64,000 nt of DNA. Origin: Streptomyces sp. NBC_01016 (lineage in GTDB: Bacteria; Actinomycetota; Actinomycetes; Streptomycetales; Streptomycetaceae). Location: the NCBI RefSeq assembly GCF_026341035.1, contig NZ_JAPEOQ010000002.1, positions 3,534,001 to 3,598,000 on the forward strand, written 5' to 3'. Each line of letters opens with the position of its first letter. The first letter of the stretch is position 1. This document shows positions 50,195 through 59,716 of the stretch, piece after piece. The notes under the pieces were generated by a model, which was not told the DNA's origin, did no database searches, and worked only from the letters and a program-made list of their open reading frames with translations. A program made the translations under genes and the position numbers.

Positions 50195-52264
50195 CTACTC
50201 GTCGTCGGCGGCGGCCGGACCGGGCACCGCACGCCGTCTGGTCTGCATGCGATCGAGGTGGGTCACCACCGACGCGTGGAACTTGTTGACCGCTTCGTCG
50301 ACGCTCCGGATGAATCCGGATTCCGTGTTGCCCCGCTGCGTCCCCATGCCCTTGAACAACGAGAGCCGGAATCCGGTGATCTTCGCAGCGCCGCCCGGCA
50401 GCAGGTCGCCGGGTTCGGGCCGTAGCCGTTCCAGAGTTCCCCGTGGCCCTCCACCGTCCCCCTCGACCAGGGTCTCGATGTGCAGATCCGCCGGTGCCTC
50501 GGAGAGCTCCCGGACGATCCGCTTGGCCCAGGAGAGCGGGTAGCCGTGTGCCGGCGGAGCGATGTCGATGGACGTGCGGATCTTGTACGTGCGCAGATCG
50601 GCGGCGACGGCGAGCACTCCGGGTGTCTGGTCGATGCGCAACTCGGCCCGGAGCCTGCCGTCCCGGCACAGCTCGTCGGCCATGCGGGTGCGGCGGACCA
50701 CGGCGTCGGTGCCGCGCCGCGCCCGCTGCACCGGGAGCACCTTCCGTCCCAGCTCGCCGCCCAGGCCCAACGACACCTGGCGTACCAGCCGCTCCCAGCT
50801 CTCGACGGCCTCGAGTGCCCGGGGATCGCCCTGGCACAGGGTTTCGTCCTGGATCCCGTTGCGTACCGGCACCCAGGCCGGCCCCATGTTGTGGAAACCG
50901 TGACAGCCCGAGTTCTCGTGGTGCAGGTAGTGCAGGAGCTCCTCCAGCAGCCAGGCGTGCGCCGGGTTGCCGAGCCCCTCGTGCCGCAGCAGCATCTGGG
51001 CCTGGTGGGCGACTTCGGCCCACGACAGATGCCACAGGCCCACCTTGTTCTTCCGCCGCCGGTCGATCTTCACCTCGACCAGTGGGCTGCCTTCCAGAGC
51101 CACGTCGTTGGAGAGGGTGATGACCGCCTCGTAGCCCCTGCGGGCCGCGATGTCCGCGTAGGCCTGTACTTGCTCGGCCTTGAGGGGATTGCCGTTGGTC
51201 TTGGTCTCGACGAGTGCGGTCCAGAGTTTGCCGGCTCGCTCCACCCGGATGACACCGTCGGGCCGGCGGGGCGCATCGCCGTGGGGGAGAGACACCTCGG
51301 TGAAGGTCTCCATGCGTCCGGCGTGGGCGCCGAAGCCGGCGGTGAGCCGCCGACCGAACTCCGGCACCTGTGCCATCACGGCCAGCAGCACCGACGTGGC
51401 ACGGGTCTCCCTGTCCCTGTCACTCTTCAGCGCGGACACGGGAAAGAGGCGCGCACCCGCCCAGGACTCGTTCTCCGCAAGGGACTTCTTGGGTGTTCTG
51501 GGGAGCGTGACCTTCTTCTTCGAGGTGCGCGGGCGTGCGGCTCTCTTGACGGAGGGTGCCGGGGCAGCGGCCTCGGCCGACGCGGCGACATCCGTGGCGG
51601 GCGTGGTCGGTGGGTCCGGTTCGGGATCCCGCCGGGGCTGTTCGTCGGCCGCGGGCTGGAGCGGCTCCACCGCCTCTTCCTGGGCAGCCGGTTCGGTCTC
51701 GACGGTCTCTTCGGCGTCGTCATCGATGTCCACGCCGTGATCCGATGCGAGGGCCGCGAATCCCGCTTCGTACCCTTGTCCCACGGCACGGAACTTCCAC
51801 TCACCCGCGCGCCGGTACAGCTCCCCGAAGATCAGCGCGCTCACGGCGCCCGCGTCGTCGATCGCGAACCGTAGGAGGGGTTCCCCGGCCCCGTCGCTCA
51901 ACGTCAGCTGCAGGGCGCCGAGTTCGTCGAACCGGGCGGACTCGTACCGGCTCGCCGTGATGAGGACCGTGGTGACATCGCTCGGAACGGCACTCAGATC
52001 GAAGCTGATCCGGTCCTCGCTGCCCTCGCCCGTCGGCGTCTTGCCGAGCAACTGCACGCTGCCGTCCAGCGCGCAGGAGTTGTTGTAGAAGTAGAAGTCC
52101 TCGTCGCTGCGGACCTTGCCGCTGTCGTCCAGCAACAGGACGGAGACATCGGCGTCCCCTTCGCCGGTCGGGCTGACCCACCCCAGGCCGACGATCACCG
52201 AGTCGGCCTCCCCCTCGATCAGGCTCCCCAGCCCCACGTTCGCGCCCTTGACCATCTCGTACAT
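50195..52264 (-). CDS. TerD domain fused to a predicted PD-(D/E)XK nuclease-like domain
   Basis: 689 residues from the ATG at 52264 behind AGGGGGAGG. Residues 1-178 are a TerD domain (VIVGLGWVSP, DADVSVLLLDDSGKVRSDED FYFYNN with the calcium-binding acidic loop, ISFDLSAVPSDV). An acidic and then Pro/Ala/Lys-rich linker spans about 180-265. From about 270 a second domain has RPDGVIRVE (Asp336), LVETKTNGN (Glu353, Lys355) and EQVQAYADIA (Gln365), the D...ExK...Q pattern of restriction-endonuclease-like folds. A long C-terminal region (about 430-689) is unassigned. TerD proteins act in stress and phage-related systems. The combination suggests a stress-responsive nuclease or a sensor with a decayed nuclease fold. 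Confidence 0.78.
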   Translation of the reverse strand: MYEMVKGANVGLGSLIEGEADSVIVGLGWVSPTGEGDADVSVLLLDDSGKVRSDEDFYFYNNSCALDGSVQLLGKTPTGEGSEDRISFDLSAVPSDVTTVLITASRYESARFDELGALQLTLSDGAGEPLLRFAIDDAGAVSALIFGELYRRAGEWKFRAVGQGYEAGFAALASDHGVDIDDDAEETVETEPAAQEEAVEPLQPAADEQPRRDPEPDPPTTPATDVAASAEAAAPAPSVKRAARPRTSKKKVTLPRTPKKSLAENESWAGARLFPVSALKSDRDRETRATSVLLAVMAQVPEFGRRLTAGFGAHAGRMETFTEVSLPHGDAPRRPDGVIRVERAGKLWTALVETKTNGNPLKAEQVQAYADIAARRGYEAVITLSNDVALEGSPLVEVKIDRRRKNKVGLWHLSWAEVAHQAQMLLRHEGLGNPAHAWLLEELLHYLHHENSGCHGFHNMGPAWVPVRNGIQDETLCQGDPRALEAVESWERLVRQVSLGLGGELGRKVLPVQRARRGTDAVVRRTRMADELCRDGRLRAELRIDQTPGVLAVAADLRTYKIRTSIDIAPPAHGYPLSWAKRIVRELSEAPADLHIETLVEGDGGGPRGTLERLRPEPGDLLPGGAAKITGFRLSLFKGMGTQRGNTESGFIRSVDEAVNKFHASVVTHLDRMQTRRRAVPGPAAADDE

Positions 52265-52553
52265 TCGGCCTCCCCCTCGATCGTCCAGGTACGAGGAACC
52301 CCCCCTCGCTCGCCGTCGACACATACGGACAAACGGTGAACCTGGCCTGGAGATAGTGGCCTGAATCGGGCGTCAGGAGCAAGGGTCGCGTGGGCGGCGC
52401 CGATGGCTCGTCACCGTGGCGTCCGCGCCCCACTCGATCCCCGATAGTTGAACACCGCGCGATTCCTTGACATGGACGCGACCGAAGAGCACTCTCGCGA
52501 AGGTTTCGTTCCCGGGCACCGTGGCTCGACCGATGGCAGGGCAGGGAGTCGGC

Positions 52554-53909
52554 GTGAACACGCAAAGCGCAGGGTCAGAGGCGGGGCGGTCCGACGTGCG
52601 CGGGCACCGCAATCGCGCCGTCGTCGCCAGTACGGTGGGTACCGCCATCGAGTGGTACGACTTCTTTCTCTATGGCACGGCTGCCGCGCTCGTCTTCCCA
52701 CATCTGTTCTTCCCGGGGCAGTCCGAGTACGCGGGCGTGCTCGCCTCCTTCGGTACGCAGTTCGTCGGGTTCGCCGCCCGGCCGCTCGGCGCCGCGATCT
52801 TCGGGCACTTCGGGGACCGGGTCGGCCGGAAGTCCACGCTCGTCATCACCCTGCTGCTGATGGGTGTGAGCACCGTCCTGATCGGCTGTCTGCCCACCTA
52901 CTCGTCGATCGGGCTCGCCGCGCCGATCCTGCTCGTAGTACTTCGCGTCTTCCAGGGCATCGGGGTGGGCGGCGAGTGGGGTGGCTCGGTGCTGCTGTCC
53001 ATGGAGTGGGGGTCGAAGAAACGCCGTGGGCTGATGGCGAGTTGGCCGCAGATGGGGGTGCCGCTCGGGCTGCTGATCTCCACCGGCATGGTCAAGTGGC
53101 TGAGCTCCGCCTCCGGCGACGGCTTCGAGAGCTGGGGGTGGCGGATTCCGTTCCTTGCGAGCGGCGTTCTCGTCGTCATCGGCCTCTACGTACGCCTCAA
53201 GGTCATGGAGAGTCCGGACTTCACCGCCGTCAAGCGTGAAGAGGCCGTCGTCCGGGTGCCGTTGTGGGACGTGCTGCGGCACCAGTGGCGCGAGGTGATC
53301 GCCGCCGCGTTCGTCCGGCTCTCCGAGCAGGCGCCGTTCTATCTCTTCATCACCTTTGTTTTGACATACGGGACCTCTCATCTCGGTCTCGCCCGCGATG
53401 ACTTGCTCAATGACACGCTCGTCGCCGCGGCCATCGGGCTGCTCACCATCCCCCTCTTCGGGCACCTCTCCGACCGCTACGGGCGCCGCCTGGTGTACGG
53501 CGTCGGGATTGTGTGCGTGGGTGCGTTCGCGTTCCCGTACTTCGCCCTGCTCAACACCAGGACGCCGGGGCTGGTGCTGCTCGCCATCGTGCTGTCCCTG
53601 GTCTTCCACGGCATGCAGTACGGGCCCCAGGCCGCGCTCATCGCCGAGGGCTTCGGCGCCAACGTCCGCTACAGCGGCGCCGGACTCGGCTATCAGCTGG
53701 CCTCGGTCATCGCCGGCGGCCCCGCCCTGCTGATCGCCGCCGCCATCCTGGAGGACACCGGGTCGAGCACCGGCATCAGCCTGTACATCGTGGGCTGTTG
53801 CGTGTTGTCCATGGGGGCGTTGTTTCTCATTCCGAAGCGGGGGGAGGGCGGGGCCGAGGCGGGTGAGAGGCGCGTGACCGTTACTCCGAGTTCCACCGAA
53901 TCCACCTGA
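52554..53909 (+). CDS. MFS transporter, metabolite:H+ symporter (MHS/ShiA-ProP) family
   Basis: 451 residues from a GTG at 52554 behind GGGAG; an ATG at 52467 would add 29 unconserved residues. The MHS hallmark ASTVGTAIEWYDFFLYGTAA is in helix 1, GHFGDRVGRKSTL in the loop between helices 2 and 3, and VLRVFQGIGVGGEWGGSVLL in helix 4. MHS members import shikimate, citrate, betaine or other small organic solutes. No catabolic gene is adjacent. A strong hairpin follows the stop. Confidence 0.9.
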   Translation: MNTQSAGSEAGRSDVRGHRNRAVVASTVGTAIEWYDFFLYGTAAALVFPHLFFPGQSEYAGVLASFGTQFVGFAARPLGAAIFGHFGDRVGRKSTLVITLLLMGVSTVLIGCLPTYSSIGLAAPILLVVLRVFQGIGVGGEWGGSVLLSMEWGSKKRRGLMASWPQMGVPLGLLISTGMVKWLSSASGDGFESWGWRIPFLASGVLVVIGLYVRLKVMESPDFTAVKREEAVVRVPLWDVLRHQWREVIAAAFVRLSEQAPFYLFITFVLTYGTSHLGLARDDLLNDTLVAAAIGLLTIPLFGHLSDRYGRRLVYGVGIVCVGAFAFPYFALLNTRTPGLVLLAIVLSLVFHGMQYGPQAALIAEGFGANVRYSGAGLGYQLASVIAGGPALLIAAAILEDTGSSTGISLYIVGCCVLSMGALFLIPKRGEGGAEAGERRVTVTPSSTEST

Positions 53910-53936
53910 GGGGGCTTCCCCGGGCACGGGGATCAG

Positions 53937-53972
53937 GAGGCCGTACCGTCGTGGCGTCGGCGGTGCGGCCTC
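53937..53972 (+). terminator. Intrinsic terminator after the MHS transporter gene
   Basis: GAGGCCGTACC (53937-53947) pairs with GGTGCGGCCTC (53962-53972), with one G-U-type mismatch and a 14-nt loop, followed by a T/C-rich tract. Confidence 0.7.
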
Positions 53973-54010
53973 TCTTTCTGCTCAGAAATCAACAAAGTCC
54001 TACGGCGTCA

Positions 54011-54039
54011 TTGTGTCGGTTGTGTTGTCTTCTTAGGGT
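54011..54039 (+). promoter_or_regulatory. Promoter of the GH2 gene
   Basis: TTGTGT, a 17-bp spacer and TAGGGT form a good actinomycete promoter 70-98 bp upstream of the GH2 ATG. A conventional leader with AGAAGGG before the start codon follows. Confidence 0.55.
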
Positions 54040-54108
54040 GGTGCCGGCTCAACAGGCACTCCGCGCCCCACCAGTTGCACGTGTCCACACCCGCAGAAGG
54101 GCACAGCC

Positions 54109-57100
54109 ATGCCGCAACCGCACCGCCCCCACACCGTGCCGCTCAGCCGTCGCCGCCTGCTCCAGGCGGGCGCCGTCGTCGCCGGCGCGCTCGCCCTGCC
54201 CGTGGGCCTCCCCGCGACGCGGGCCGGCGCGGCCGACGGTGACGAGTGGAACGGCCACATCGACCAGTTCCGGCTCGGCACCGAGCCCCCGCACACCACA
54301 CTCATGCCGTACGAGGCTGTGGCGCAGGCACTCGCCGCCGACCGGACCCGCTCCCCGTTCCGCCAAAGTCTCGACGGGGACTGGAAGTTCGCCTACGTCG
54401 ACCGGCCCTCGGAGCGTGACGAGGACTTCCACAGGACCGACCTCGACGACGGGGACTGGGACACCATCCCCGTGCCCGCGGTCTGGCAGCTGCACGGGCA
54501 CGACCGCCCGATCTACACCAACATCACGTACCCGTGGTGGGGCGCCAACGGCCTCGGCGAGGACGCCCAGCCGCCCGCGTCGCCGACCCGCTACAACCCC
54601 GTCGGTCAGTACCGGCGCACCTTCACCGTGCCGAAGGGCTGGCGGGGCAGACGCGTCTTCCTGCACTTCGAGGGCGTCAAGTCGGCCCACTACGTGTGGG
54701 TGAACGGCAAGCTCGTCGGCTACCACGAGGACTCCTACACCCCGGCCGAGTACGACATCACCCCGCACCTCACCGAAGGCACCAACCAGCTCGCCGTCGA
54801 GGTCTACCGCTTCTCCGACGGCGACTGGCTCGAGGACCAGGACATGATCCGGCTGAGCGGGATCTTCCGCTCGGTGTATCTGTACTCGACGCCAGGCGTG
54901 CACCTGCGTGACTTCAAGCTCGACACCCCGCTCGGCGACGGACACACCACCGCCGAGCTGTCGGTCACCGCCACCGTGCACGACTACGCCGGTGACCCGG
55001 GCGCGTACACCGTCGAGACCCAGCTCTACGACGCCGCGGGCCATGCCGTCTGGCCCCGTCCGCTCACCCAGAAGGCCACCGTCACCGGCTCCGACGACGA
55101 CTCGGAAGTGACCGTGCGGGCCGCCAAGTCCGTTCCCTCGCCGCGCCTTTGGTCCGCCGAGAGCCCGTACCTCTACACCGCCGTGCTCCGCCTGCGCGAC
55201 CCGGCGGGCAAGGTGACCGAGACGCTCTCGCACCGCGTCGGCCTGCGCGAGTTCGCGCTCAAGGACGGGCTGATGCGGATCAACGGAAAGCCGGTGTCGT
55301 TCCGCGGCACCAACCGGCACGAGATGCACCCCGACCGCGGCACCGCGCTCACCCGCGCCGACCTGGTCAAGGACATCGAAATCATCAAGCGGATGAACAT
55401 CAACACCGTCCGCACCTCGCACTACCCCAACAACTCGATCTGGTACGAACTCGCCGACGAGTACGGCCTGTACCTCGTCGACGAGACCAACCTCGAGACC
55501 CACGGCGTCCGCGACGACTATCCCGCCAGCCGCCCCGACTGGACGAAGGCGTGCGTCGCCCGCGCCCAGAACATGGTCCACCGCGACAAGAATCACGCCT
55601 CCGTCGTCATCTGGTCGCTCGGCAACGAGGCGGGCGAAGGCTCCACCTTCACCGCCATGCACGACTGGATCCGCTCCTACGACACCACCCGCGTCATCCA
55701 GTACGAGGGCGACGACAGCCCCGGCGTGAGCGACATCCGCTCCGAGATGTACCCGTCGACGAGCCACGTCGAGTCGAAGGCCAAGGACACCGCCGACACC
55801 CGCCCGTACGTGATGATCGAGTACTGCCACGCGATGGGGAACTCGAACGGCAACTTCAAGGAGTACTGGGACCTCGTCCGCCGCTACGACGTGCTGCAAG
55901 GCGGCTGGATCTGGGACTTCGTCGACCAGTCGCTGAGCTGGCCGACACCGCCGCGGACGCTGCTGACCGAGACAGGACCCGTCGGCCTCAAGGGTGAACT
56001 CCTCAACCCCGCGGGCTCGTTCAACCGGGACAAGGGGCTGAGCGGCGCCACCGTCTTCGCCCGCGACGACCGTCTCGACCTGACCGGGTCGCTCACCCTC
56101 GAAGCCTGGGTGACCCCGCATGTCACCGGCTACCACCAGCCGATCCTGGCCAAGGGCGACACCCAGTACGCGCTCAAGCAGAGCGACAAGAACCTGGAGT
56201 TCTACATCTACTCCGGTGGCCAGTGGATCACCGCGAGCTGGGCCACCCCTGACGACGGCTGGACGGGCAGTGAGCACCATGTCGCCGGTGTTTTCGACGC
56301 GAGCGCGGGCACGCTCACGCTGTACGTCGACGGCGCGGCGAAGGCCACGAAGAACACGACCGCCAAACCGACCAGCAACACTGCGCCGCTCGCCCTCGGC
56401 GTGGACGTCGACAACATGGTCCGCGAGTTCAGCGGCACCATCCGCCGCGCCCGCGTGTACTCCCGCGCGCTGAAAGCCGCCGAACTCGCCGACGACGGAC
56501 GCGGCCCGGACGGCGAAGGCGTGCGCTTCTGGTTCGACGCCAAAACGGTCGGCGTCACGGAGAAGCAGCCGCGCGACAAGACCTTCTTCGCGTACGGCGG
56601 CGACTGGGGCGACAACCCCAACGACGGCAACTTCGTCGCCGACGGCATCATCACCGCGGACCGTGGTCACACCGGCAAGGCCGCCGAGGTCAAGCGGATC
56701 TACCAGGCGATCCAGGTGGCACCCAAGGAGGGCGGCGGGGGAGCGGGAGACATCACCCTCACCAACGAGTTCCTCTTCACCAACCTCCGTGAGTACGACG
56801 GCCGTTGGGAACTGGCCCGGGACGGCGAGGTGATCCAGCGCGGCAGCCTGAGCCGCACCCAGCTCGACGTCGCCCCGCTCGCCCGCAAGAACATCACCGT
56901 CCCGCTGAAGCTGCCGAGCAACCCCGCACCCGGCGCCGAGTTCTTCCTGCACCTGTCCTTCCGGCTGAAGGACGACACGGTGTGGGCCGACGCGGGCTTC
57001 GAGGTGGCGCGGGCGCAGCTCCCGATCGACGCGGGCAGCCCGAAGGTGACACTCGTACCGCTGAAGAGCGTGCCGACACTGCGCTACGAGGACGGGGACA

Positions 57101-58005
57101 AGGCCGTCTCCGTGACCGGGAAGGGCTTCAGCCTCACCCTCGACAAGGCGACCGGCGTCATCACCTCCTACGAAGCCGGCGGCGTCCGGCTCGTCGACGC
57201 GGGCCCCGTCCCGAACTTCTGGCGCGCCCCGACCGACAACGACCACGGCAACGGCCAGCACACCCGCAACCAGACCTGGCGGGACGCGGGCGCGCGCCGC
57301 AAGGTGACCGGGGTGAGCGCGCACGACCTCGACGGCCGTGCCGTGCGCATCGAGGTCAAGGGCACCCTGCCGACCACCACCGAGTCCACCTACGCCACCA
57401 CGTACACGGTCTTCGGCGACGGCGCCGTCAAGGTCGACAACGCCCTGCACCCCGGCGCCGTCACCCTCCCGTACCTCCCCGAGGTCGGCACGATCCTGCG
57501 GCTCCCCGCGGCCCTCGAGCGGCTGCACTACTACGGCCGCGGCCCGGAGGAGAACCACTGGGACCGCAACGACGGTACGGACGTGGGGCGTTGGGACTCG
57601 ACCGTGACCGAGCAGTGGACCTCGTACATCCGCCCACAGGAGAACGGCAACAAGACGGACGTGCGTTGGGCGGCGCTCACCGACGGGCGTGGCCGCGGCC
57701 TCCTCGTCGCCGCGGACCCGACCGCGGAGCACCCGCTGCTGGAACTCACCGCCTCGCACCTCATCCCGGAGGACCTGTCCGTCGGCGCGCGCCACGACTA
57801 CCAGCTCGACCCGCGCGACGAAGTGGTCCTGCGGGTCAACCATCGCCAGATGGGCGTCGGCGGCGATGACAGCTGGGGCGCCCAGACCCACGCCCCGTAC
57901 AAGCTGCTCGCCGACCGGGACTACGCGTACACGTACTGGCTGCGGCCGATCACGGACGTGAAGGAGGCGATGGCGCTGGCACGGAGGCCGGTGGCGGGGG
58001 AGTAG
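54109..58005 (+). CDS. Secreted GH2 beta-galactosidase with a LamG-like domain
   Basis: 1298 residues. The Tat signal LSRRRLLQAGAVVAGALALP ends near Ala41. The order is: GH2 sugar-binding domain (about 80-270), Ig-like domain, TIM-barrel (about 385-630) with WSLGNEAGEG (acid/base Glu507) and YVMIEYCHAMGNSNG (nucleophile Glu571), then a concanavalin/LamG-like module (about 640-800; GSLTLEAWVTPHV, DGAAKATKNTT), and a bGal small-chain domain (about 990-1290). It is LacZ-like but secreted and longer. The LamG module may bind polysaccharide, so the substrate is probably a galactose-containing polymer. Its 3' end overlaps the opposite Trypco1 gene by 56 bp. Confidence 0.9.
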   Translation: MPQPHRPHTVPLSRRRLLQAGAVVAGALALPVGLPATRAGAADGDEWNGHIDQFRLGTEPPHTTLMPYEAVAQALAADRTRSPFRQSLDGDWKFAYVDRPSERDEDFHRTDLDDGDWDTIPVPAVWQLHGHDRPIYTNITYPWWGANGLGEDAQPPASPTRYNPVGQYRRTFTVPKGWRGRRVFLHFEGVKSAHYVWVNGKLVGYHEDSYTPAEYDITPHLTEGTNQLAVEVYRFSDGDWLEDQDMIRLSGIFRSVYLYSTPGVHLRDFKLDTPLGDGHTTAELSVTATVHDYAGDPGAYTVETQLYDAAGHAVWPRPLTQKATVTGSDDDSEVTVRAAKSVPSPRLWSAESPYLYTAVLRLRDPAGKVTETLSHRVGLREFALKDGLMRINGKPVSFRGTNRHEMHPDRGTALTRADLVKDIEIIKRMNINTVRTSHYPNNSIWYELADEYGLYLVDETNLETHGVRDDYPASRPDWTKACVARAQNMVHRDKNHASVVIWSLGNEAGEGSTFTAMHDWIRSYDTTRVIQYEGDDSPGVSDIRSEMYPSTSHVESKAKDTADTRPYVMIEYCHAMGNSNGNFKEYWDLVRRYDVLQGGWIWDFVDQSLSWPTPPRTLLTETGPVGLKGELLNPAGSFNRDKGLSGATVFARDDRLDLTGSLTLEAWVTPHVTGYHQPILAKGDTQYALKQSDKNLEFYIYSGGQWITASWATPDDGWTGSEHHVAGVFDASAGTLTLYVDGAAKATKNTTAKPTSNTAPLALGVDVDNMVREFSGTIRRARVYSRALKAAELADDGRGPDGEGVRFWFDAKTVGVTEKQPRDKTFFAYGGDWGDNPNDGNFVADGIITADRGHTGKAAEVKRIYQAIQVAPKEGGGGAGDITLTNEFLFTNLREYDGRWELARDGEVIQRGSLSRTQLDVAPLARKNITVPLKLPSNPAPGAEFFLHLSFRLKDDTVWADAGFEVARAQLPIDAGSPKVTLVPLKSVPTLRYEDGDKAVSVTGKGFSLTLDKATGVITSYEAGGVRLVDAGPVPNFWRAPTDNDHGNGQHTRNQTWRDAGARRKVTGVSAHDLDGRAVRIEVKGTLPTTTESTYATTYTVFGDGAVKVDNALHPGAVTLPYLPEVGTILRLPAALERLHYYGRGPEENHWDRNDGTDVGRWDSTVTEQWTSYIRPQENGNKTDVRWAALTDGRGRGLLVAADPTAEHPLLELTASHLIPEDLSVGARHDYQLDPRDEVVLRVNHRQMGVGGDDSWGAQTHAPYKLLADRDYAYTYWLRPITDVKEAMALARRPVAGE

Positions 58006-58414
58006 TGGCGGAGGGGTGGCCGGGGGGCTCGGTGTCCTCCGGCCGCCTGTTCTCCGGCTGTCCGCCCTCCTGCTGACTGCCTTCCTGTTGACTGCCCTCC
58101 CGCTGCCCGCCGCTCCAGCGCAGCCGGACAGCGAGGTGCGTGCTCGCCTTGGCGCTGCTGATGATCGCGCCGAGCTGCGCGTCGAGGGTGACGCCGAACT
58201 CCACCTCGATCTCCTCCGGATGCAGGGCGCCGGCCCGGAACTCGGCGATCACCTCCGAGGCGGCGCGGGTGACCGGGGCGAGCGACGCGCGCAGGGTGCT
58301 CGTCGCGTTGGACACGTGCGTGCCGAGGCCCACCTGTTGGACACCGTTCAGGGCCGGTGGGGAGACGAGGACCGTGGTGTCGTCGGAGAGCTTGAACTGG
58401 ACTGCTTCGGGCAT
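57950..58414 (-). CDS. Trypco1 (CU044_2847) family protein
   Basis: 154 residues. Residues 1-100 form a Trypsin-co-occurring domain 1: VQFKLSDDTTVLVSPPALNG, VGLGTHVSNATSTLRASLAP and IEVEFGVTLDAQLGAIISSAK. The tail contains an EGSQQEG repeat and a Pro-rich end. Trypco1 domains occur in actinobacterial conflict and regulatory systems near proteases, NTPases and kinases. Here it is the last gene of the kinase/VWA/membrane/SBP operon (30 bp after the SBP gene) and overlaps the end of the convergent GH2 gene by 56 bp. Confidence 0.82.
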   Translation of the reverse strand: MPEAVQFKLSDDTTVLVSPPALNGVQQVGLGTHVSNATSTLRASLAPVTRAASEVIAEFRAGALHPEEIEVEFGVTLDAQLGAIISSAKASTHLAVRLRWSGGQREGSQQEGSQQEGGQPENRRPEDTEPPGHPSATTPPPPASVPAPSPPSRP

Positions 58415-58444
58415 GGGATTCCCCGTTCGGTTGGTCGGTGGCGG

Positions 58445-59716
58445 TCACGTCGGGATGGCGCAGATGCTCTGCCGCGGCACCCCGGTCCCGCCCAACTTCT
58501 CCTGGACCTGCTGCAGGTTGCCGAGCAGAGTGCCCGGGTCCTCGCTCCCGTCCGCGTAGTCGAGGACGGTGGAAAAGAACGCGGCGGCGACGTCGGGGCT
58601 CATCGCGTCGGCCGCGCTGAAGCACAAGGTGTGCTCCCGTGACCGCAGCATCCCGGCGATCCGCTGCCGCACCGGATGGGCGTAATCGGTCACCTTCCGG
58701 TGCGCGGAGAAGGCGGCGGAGCCGGCCGCGTCCACCCAGGCCTGCTGGGCCTTTGCGCCCGCCAGGTAGCTCACGAACCGGCGGGCGCCGGGGTTGTGCG
58801 CGCTGAACATCCCGACGAAGTCGCCCGACACCTCGATGGGCCGGCCGGCATCGGGCGCGGCGAACGTGAACCGGGAGTCCTTCTGGAGGGCCGGGGCGAG
58901 GCCCGAGCGGGCGCCGTGGGCCAGGCGGCACGTCGGCGAACTCTCGGCCAGCTCTCCGGTCGCCGCGACGAAGCCCCGTCGGCCCGCGCCCTTCAGTACC
59001 TTCCGGCCCACGGACTCGGCCCAGTCCGACCAGGCCCGCCGCACCGGCTCGGACGTCCAGGGCAGCTCGCCGGAGACCCACTGTTCGTAGGTGTCCGCTC
59101 CTGCGCCCGAGAGCAGCAGGTCCGCTATCCAGTCGGCCCCCGGCCACCCGGACGTCGGACCCGATTCGAGGCCGAGGCACCAGGTGAGGTCGGTCTGCCC
59201 GGTGACGGAGCGCCATGTCGCGTCGTCGCCCGGTGCGCCCGATGCCTGCTCGTCGTACCAGACGAGGCTCTTGACGTCGACCTTGACCGGGACCGCGTAG
59301 GTGACGCCGTGCACCTGGGCCAGACCGCGGAACGGCTGCTGATAGTCCGCGATGTCGACCGTCTTGTCCAGGGACCGCAACCGGCCGCCATTGGCCGTGG
59401 TCGTGTCCGCGTACCGGATCACGGCGGCCGCGCTCGGCAGCACCGCCAGGTCCGGCGGGACACCGGCCTGCACCGAGGCGTCGAGTTGCTGGGTGAGGTC
59501 CCGCGTGACCTGGACGTCGACGGGGATGCCGGTGGAGCGCTCGAAGTCCTTGACGAGGCCGTAGAAGGCCTGGAACTCGTGCGGCTGGGTCCACGGAACC
59601 ATGATCGTCACGCTCTCGCGGGTGCCGGGGCCGCCGCAGCCCGCCAGGGCGATGACGAGGCCCATGACCGCGAACAGGCAGGCCAGGCGCGGGTGTCGGA
59701 AGGTCGATGTCGTCAT
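58445..59716 (-). CDS. Extracellular solute-binding lipoprotein (SBP_bac_1 type)
   Basis: 423 residues. The lipobox LIALAGCGG gives lipidated Cys27. The mature part is a type 1 solute-binding fold (ESVTIMVPWTQPHEFQAFYG, GIPVDVQVTRDLTQQLDAS, YAVPVKVDVKSLVWYDEQ). Its ATG overlaps the stop of the membrane-protein gene (ATGA). No ABC permease or ATPase gene is nearby, so the protein probably senses rather than imports its ligand. It takes the position of mycobacterial GlnH relative to a PknG-like kinase, although GlnH is a different SBP family. Confidence 0.88.
   Translation of the reverse strand: MTTSTFRHPRLACLFAVMGLVIALAGCGGPGTRESVTIMVPWTQPHEFQAFYGLVKDFERSTGIPVDVQVTRDLTQQLDASVQAGVPPDLAVLPSAAAVIRYADTTTANGGRLRSLDKTVDIADYQQPFRGLAQVHGVTYAVPVKVDVKSLVWYDEQASGAPGDDATWRSVTGQTDLTWCLGLESGPTSGWPGADWIADLLLSGAGADTYEQWVSGELPWTSEPVRRAWSDWAESVGRKVLKGAGRRGFVAATGELAESSPTCRLAHGARSGLAPALQKDSRFTFAAPDAGRPIEVSGDFVGMFSAHNPGARRFVSYLAGAKAQQAWVDAAGSAAFSAHRKVTDYAHPVRQRIAGMLRSREHTLCFSAADAMSPDVAAAFFSTVLDYADGSEDPGTLLGNLQQVQEKLGGTGVPRQSICAIPT

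Noticed and set aside
54049..57891. A very long open frame opposite the GH2 gene
   Set aside because: It is a high-G+C antisense shadow with Val/Gly/Arg-rich low-complexity sequence and no domain. The plus strand has clear GH2 motifs.
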